Shown here: one piece after another, positions 5,979-7,277 of the stretch
Layout: each line of letters begins with the position of its first letter
Numbering within the stretch: the first letter of the stretch is position 1
Source: Candidatus Bathycorpusculum fermentans
Lineage (GTDB): Archaea > Thermoproteota > Bathyarchaeia > Bathyarchaeales > Bathycorpusculaceae
Assembly: GCA_009787175.1 (NCBI GenBank)
Contig: WRGM01000098.1
Span: 1-7,277, forward strand
Direction: 5' to 3'
Length of the DNA stretch: 7,277 bases
Made by a program: the position numbers and the translations under genes
The notes under the pieces: generated by a model
Seen by the model: the letters and a program-made list of their open reading frames with translations, nothing else
What the model was told of the DNA's origin: nothing
The model's database searches: none

Positions 5979-6749
5979 TTACTCTGCTATTTTAGGCGTT
6001 GCCAGTTTTTTCTTGTAGACTATAACTGATATTACTGCTATGATGGCTACTATTGCAACTAATAATATTATTTGGAGCGTTCGGTTGGATTCTGTGATTG
6101 TCCAGTCATCAACGCCAGTAACTGCTGTGAGTTTCCATGTAATTTGAGATGTGCTCGCAGGAAATGTAGTATACTCAGTTGTGTCCTTTTGCTCTACCAG
6201 TATGCCTGTTACTTTGTCAAAATATACATCTCTAGTACCTTTATACCCTGCTGTTTTATCTTCACTAGTTATGCGAATATGATTTGTTTCTCTAGAACTG
6301 CTCCCATAGCTTCTATTTGTCGTATCTAATACTTTTAACCCATCATTTCCGTTTGGATGAATTAAATCTCCTACCTTAAGATTAGCACCTATTATAGCTA
6401 CAAAGTCATGCCCTTCTCCTGTAAAGAGATTAACCTCCCCTCTCTCTAAGTAGGATGTTCCGTCTTTAAAATACCAAGGATTAGCTGTTGTAACATGCGT
6501 ATTATTCACAGTACTGACTCTAACTTCAACATATGATGTGTGATTAATCATCAGAAGATCTTGAGGGACTGTATTATAATTAGATTCAGATGATGACCAG
6601 TAACTGGTTAAAGTGTACTCAAAAGCCATACCTGGTTTAACTCCCAGAGTGATTGCTTGAGCTTGAACAAACCCTACAAACATCAATGACAGTAAAGCAA
6701 TGCATAAAACCGTGCTTAGCACAAACTGTTTAGTGCCTCTTTTATCCAA
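5979..6749 (-). CDS. Secreted, C-terminally anchored archaeal surface protein of unknown function
   Basis: A 256-residue protein with a clear export signal: basic start (KR, K at 3-7), hydrophobic core at about 9-28, and small residues at AQA (30-32) suiting signal peptidase cleavage. An ectodomain (about 33-224) follows, rich in S, T, N and Y. It has four N-glycosylation sequons (N69, N82, N145, N222) and a repeated short beta style, including VGDLIHP and DVYFDKVTGILVEQ. A membrane helix at about 226-245 and a KKK stop-transfer anchor it with a short cytoplasmic tail. I know similar secreted proteins opening with GVKxGxxFxY and a TSYWSS segment as common unnamed genes in Bathyarchaeia, but no function. 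The ectodomain resembles a lipoprotein-like or S-layer-associated beta sandwich only in style. TTG 6749 is chosen because AGGTG (6759-6755, minus) lies 5 bases upstream and the product starts with a normal signal peptide. It has its own TATA-like box and is convergent with ecfT. Confidence 0.82.
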   Translation of the reverse strand: MDKRGTKQFVLSTVLCIALLSLMFVGFVQAQAITLGVKPGMAFEYTLTSYWSSSESNYNTVPQDLLMINHTSYVEVRVSTVNNTHVTTANPWYFKDGTSYLERGEVNLFTGEGHDFVAIIGANLKVGDLIHPNGNDGLKVLDTTNRSYGSSSRETNHIRITSEDKTAGYKGTRDVYFDKVTGILVEQKDTTEYTTFPASTSQITWKLTAVTGVDDWTITESNRTLQIILLVAIVAIIAVISVIVYKKKLATPKIAE

Positions 6750-6780
6750 TTCAACACCTACACTTAAATGTCAACAAATG

Positions 6781-6788
6781 CTTTTAAA
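6781..6788 (-). promoter_or_regulatory. TATA-like box for the surface-protein gene
   Basis: On the minus strand TTTAAAAG lies at -39 to -32 from the TTG start, preceded by AAA-rich sequence. This is a good archaeal TATA match and falls at nearly the same distance as the TTATTTAG boxes before the methyltransferase and prefoldin genes. Confidence 0.55.
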
Positions 6789-7138
6789 TTTATTCCCAAA
6801 TGTTACCTTTACTGTAAAAATAACAGAACTGTAACACATACACAATTCTCTTCTTAAAAACACACGACACGCTAAACCGTCTAATTAAACCCTGCCTAAC
6901 GAAACAACAATGATATAATAAGAACAAACTACAAAAACTATTATCCTACCAAACAATGTGAGCTAAATACATGCATTGAATGTAACACGTTTACCAACAC
7001 CACAGAAACAACTAATTTCAACATGCTAAAGCAAACTGTAATTTTTTACCCCTAACATATCTCTTGTTTATTCTCATATTTAGGCTGTTTCCGTTTTCAA
7101 TGCGTGTTTTGGAACTATAGCCGATTAACTTAAGTTTT
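6789..7138. other. Gene-free AT-rich stretch between surface-protein promoter and IS630-type element
   Basis: About 350 bases without a supportable frame on either strand, with A and C favoured on the plus strand until about 7040. I see no tRNA, CRISPR repeat or strong hairpin. The left end of the IS630-type element should lie near its right part. IS630 elements insert at TA, so the TATAG at 7116-7120, about 35 bases before the transposase start, is one possible boundary, but no partner end is in the window to confirm it. Confidence 0.45.
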
Positions 7139-7143
7139 AGGAG
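7139..7143 (+). promoter_or_regulatory. Ribosome binding site of the IS630-type transposase
   Basis: AGGAG, 8 bases before TTG 7152 and 17 bases before the in-frame ATG 7161. The spacing favours TTG as start and is the reason for the chosen 5' end. Confidence 0.45.
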
Positions 7144-7151
7144 ACGTTTTA

Positions 7152-7277
7152 TTGTGTGTTATGACGTATAGCAGAGATTTCAGAGAGACCGCAATAGCGT
7201 ACAAACAAAGGGGACATACATTTTCCCAGCTTAAAGCAACCTTCAAAATCACCCCACAAACATACTACAATTGGCCA
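7152..7277 (+). CDS. IS630-type transposase, N-terminal HTH part (cut by window end)
   Basis: The frame is open to the last base of the window, giving 42 codons from TTG 7152 or 39 from ATG 7161. From the ATG it reads MTYSRDFRETAIAY, then HTFSQLKATFKITPQ and TYYNWP. The (M)xYSxDFR opening, a glycine-containing turn, and the recognition helix ending in YYNW are hallmarks of the DNA-binding helix-turn-helix of IS630 transposases (HTH_Tnp_IS630 type). In many such elements this domain is a separate first frame, with the DDE domain in a second one reached by frameshift; that part is outside the window. The family usually starts at the ATG, whereas the ribosome site favours TTG, so the start is uncertain by three codons. 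Whether the copy is active cannot be judged. Confidence 0.8.
   Translation, partial: MCVMTYSRDFRETAIAYKQRGHTFSQLKATFKITPQTYYNWP

Noticed and set aside
6072..6329. 85-codon plus-strand frame opposite the surface-protein gene
   Set aside because: Cysteine-rich nonsense-like product; the minus-strand frame has a signal peptide, anchor, ribosome site and TATA-like box.
6778..6834. 18-codon plus-strand frame starting ATG 6778 in the gene-free stretch
   Set aside because: Too short, overlaps the promoter of the surface-protein gene, and has no ribosome site or recognisable product.
263..7126. Nine-base repeat TAGCCGATT at 263-271 and 7118-7126, near both insertion-sequence edges
   Set aside because: Both copies are in the same orientation, so they are not inverted IS ends, and many repeated 9-mers are expected by chance in 7 kb.

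Overview
The window comes from an AT-rich archaeal chromosome. The archaeal markers are a prefoldin beta subunit, an adjacent archaea-only DUF3194-type protein, TATA-like boxes at a near-constant distance from several start codons, and heavy use of TTG and GTG starts. Gene content and the style of the small exported surface protein fit an uncultured Thermoproteota lineage such as Bathyarchaeia. That placement is inference, because there is no rRNA or other phylogenetic marker here.

Layout. The window opens with the last 34 codons of an IS5-type transposase (2-106) and a gene-free stretch. A GTG-started NOL1/NOP2/Sun rRNA m5C methyltransferase follows (298-1650). After a short promoter-bearing gap comes a tight cluster of prefoldin beta (1731-2099), a DUF3194-like protein (2127-2417) and a DHH phosphoesterase (2414-3409, overlapping its neighbour by 4 bases). 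Then come the two ATPases and the transmembrane coupler of an energy-coupling factor (ECF) vitamin/metal importer (3459-5937). On the minus strand, convergent with it, lies a secreted, C-terminally anchored surface protein of unknown function (5979-6749). About 400 gene-free bases lead to the first 42 codons of an IS630-type transposase cut by the window end (from 7152).

How the genes relate. The first four complete genes serve RNA modification, protein folding and nucleotide or nucleic-acid turnover. The ECF module would power uptake of a micronutrient, but no substrate-binding S component is encoded here, so specificity must come from S proteins elsewhere.

Main oddities. The second ECF ATPase has no ATG, GTG or TTG start that would include its N-terminal strands; the best candidate is an ATA codon 10 bases after a perfect GGAGG. 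A G/T-rich tract (about 3110-3990) crosses from the DHH gene into the first ECF ATPase and changes codon use in mid-gene. No clearly new multi-gene system is visible. The least understood genes are the DUF3194-like protein and the surface protein.
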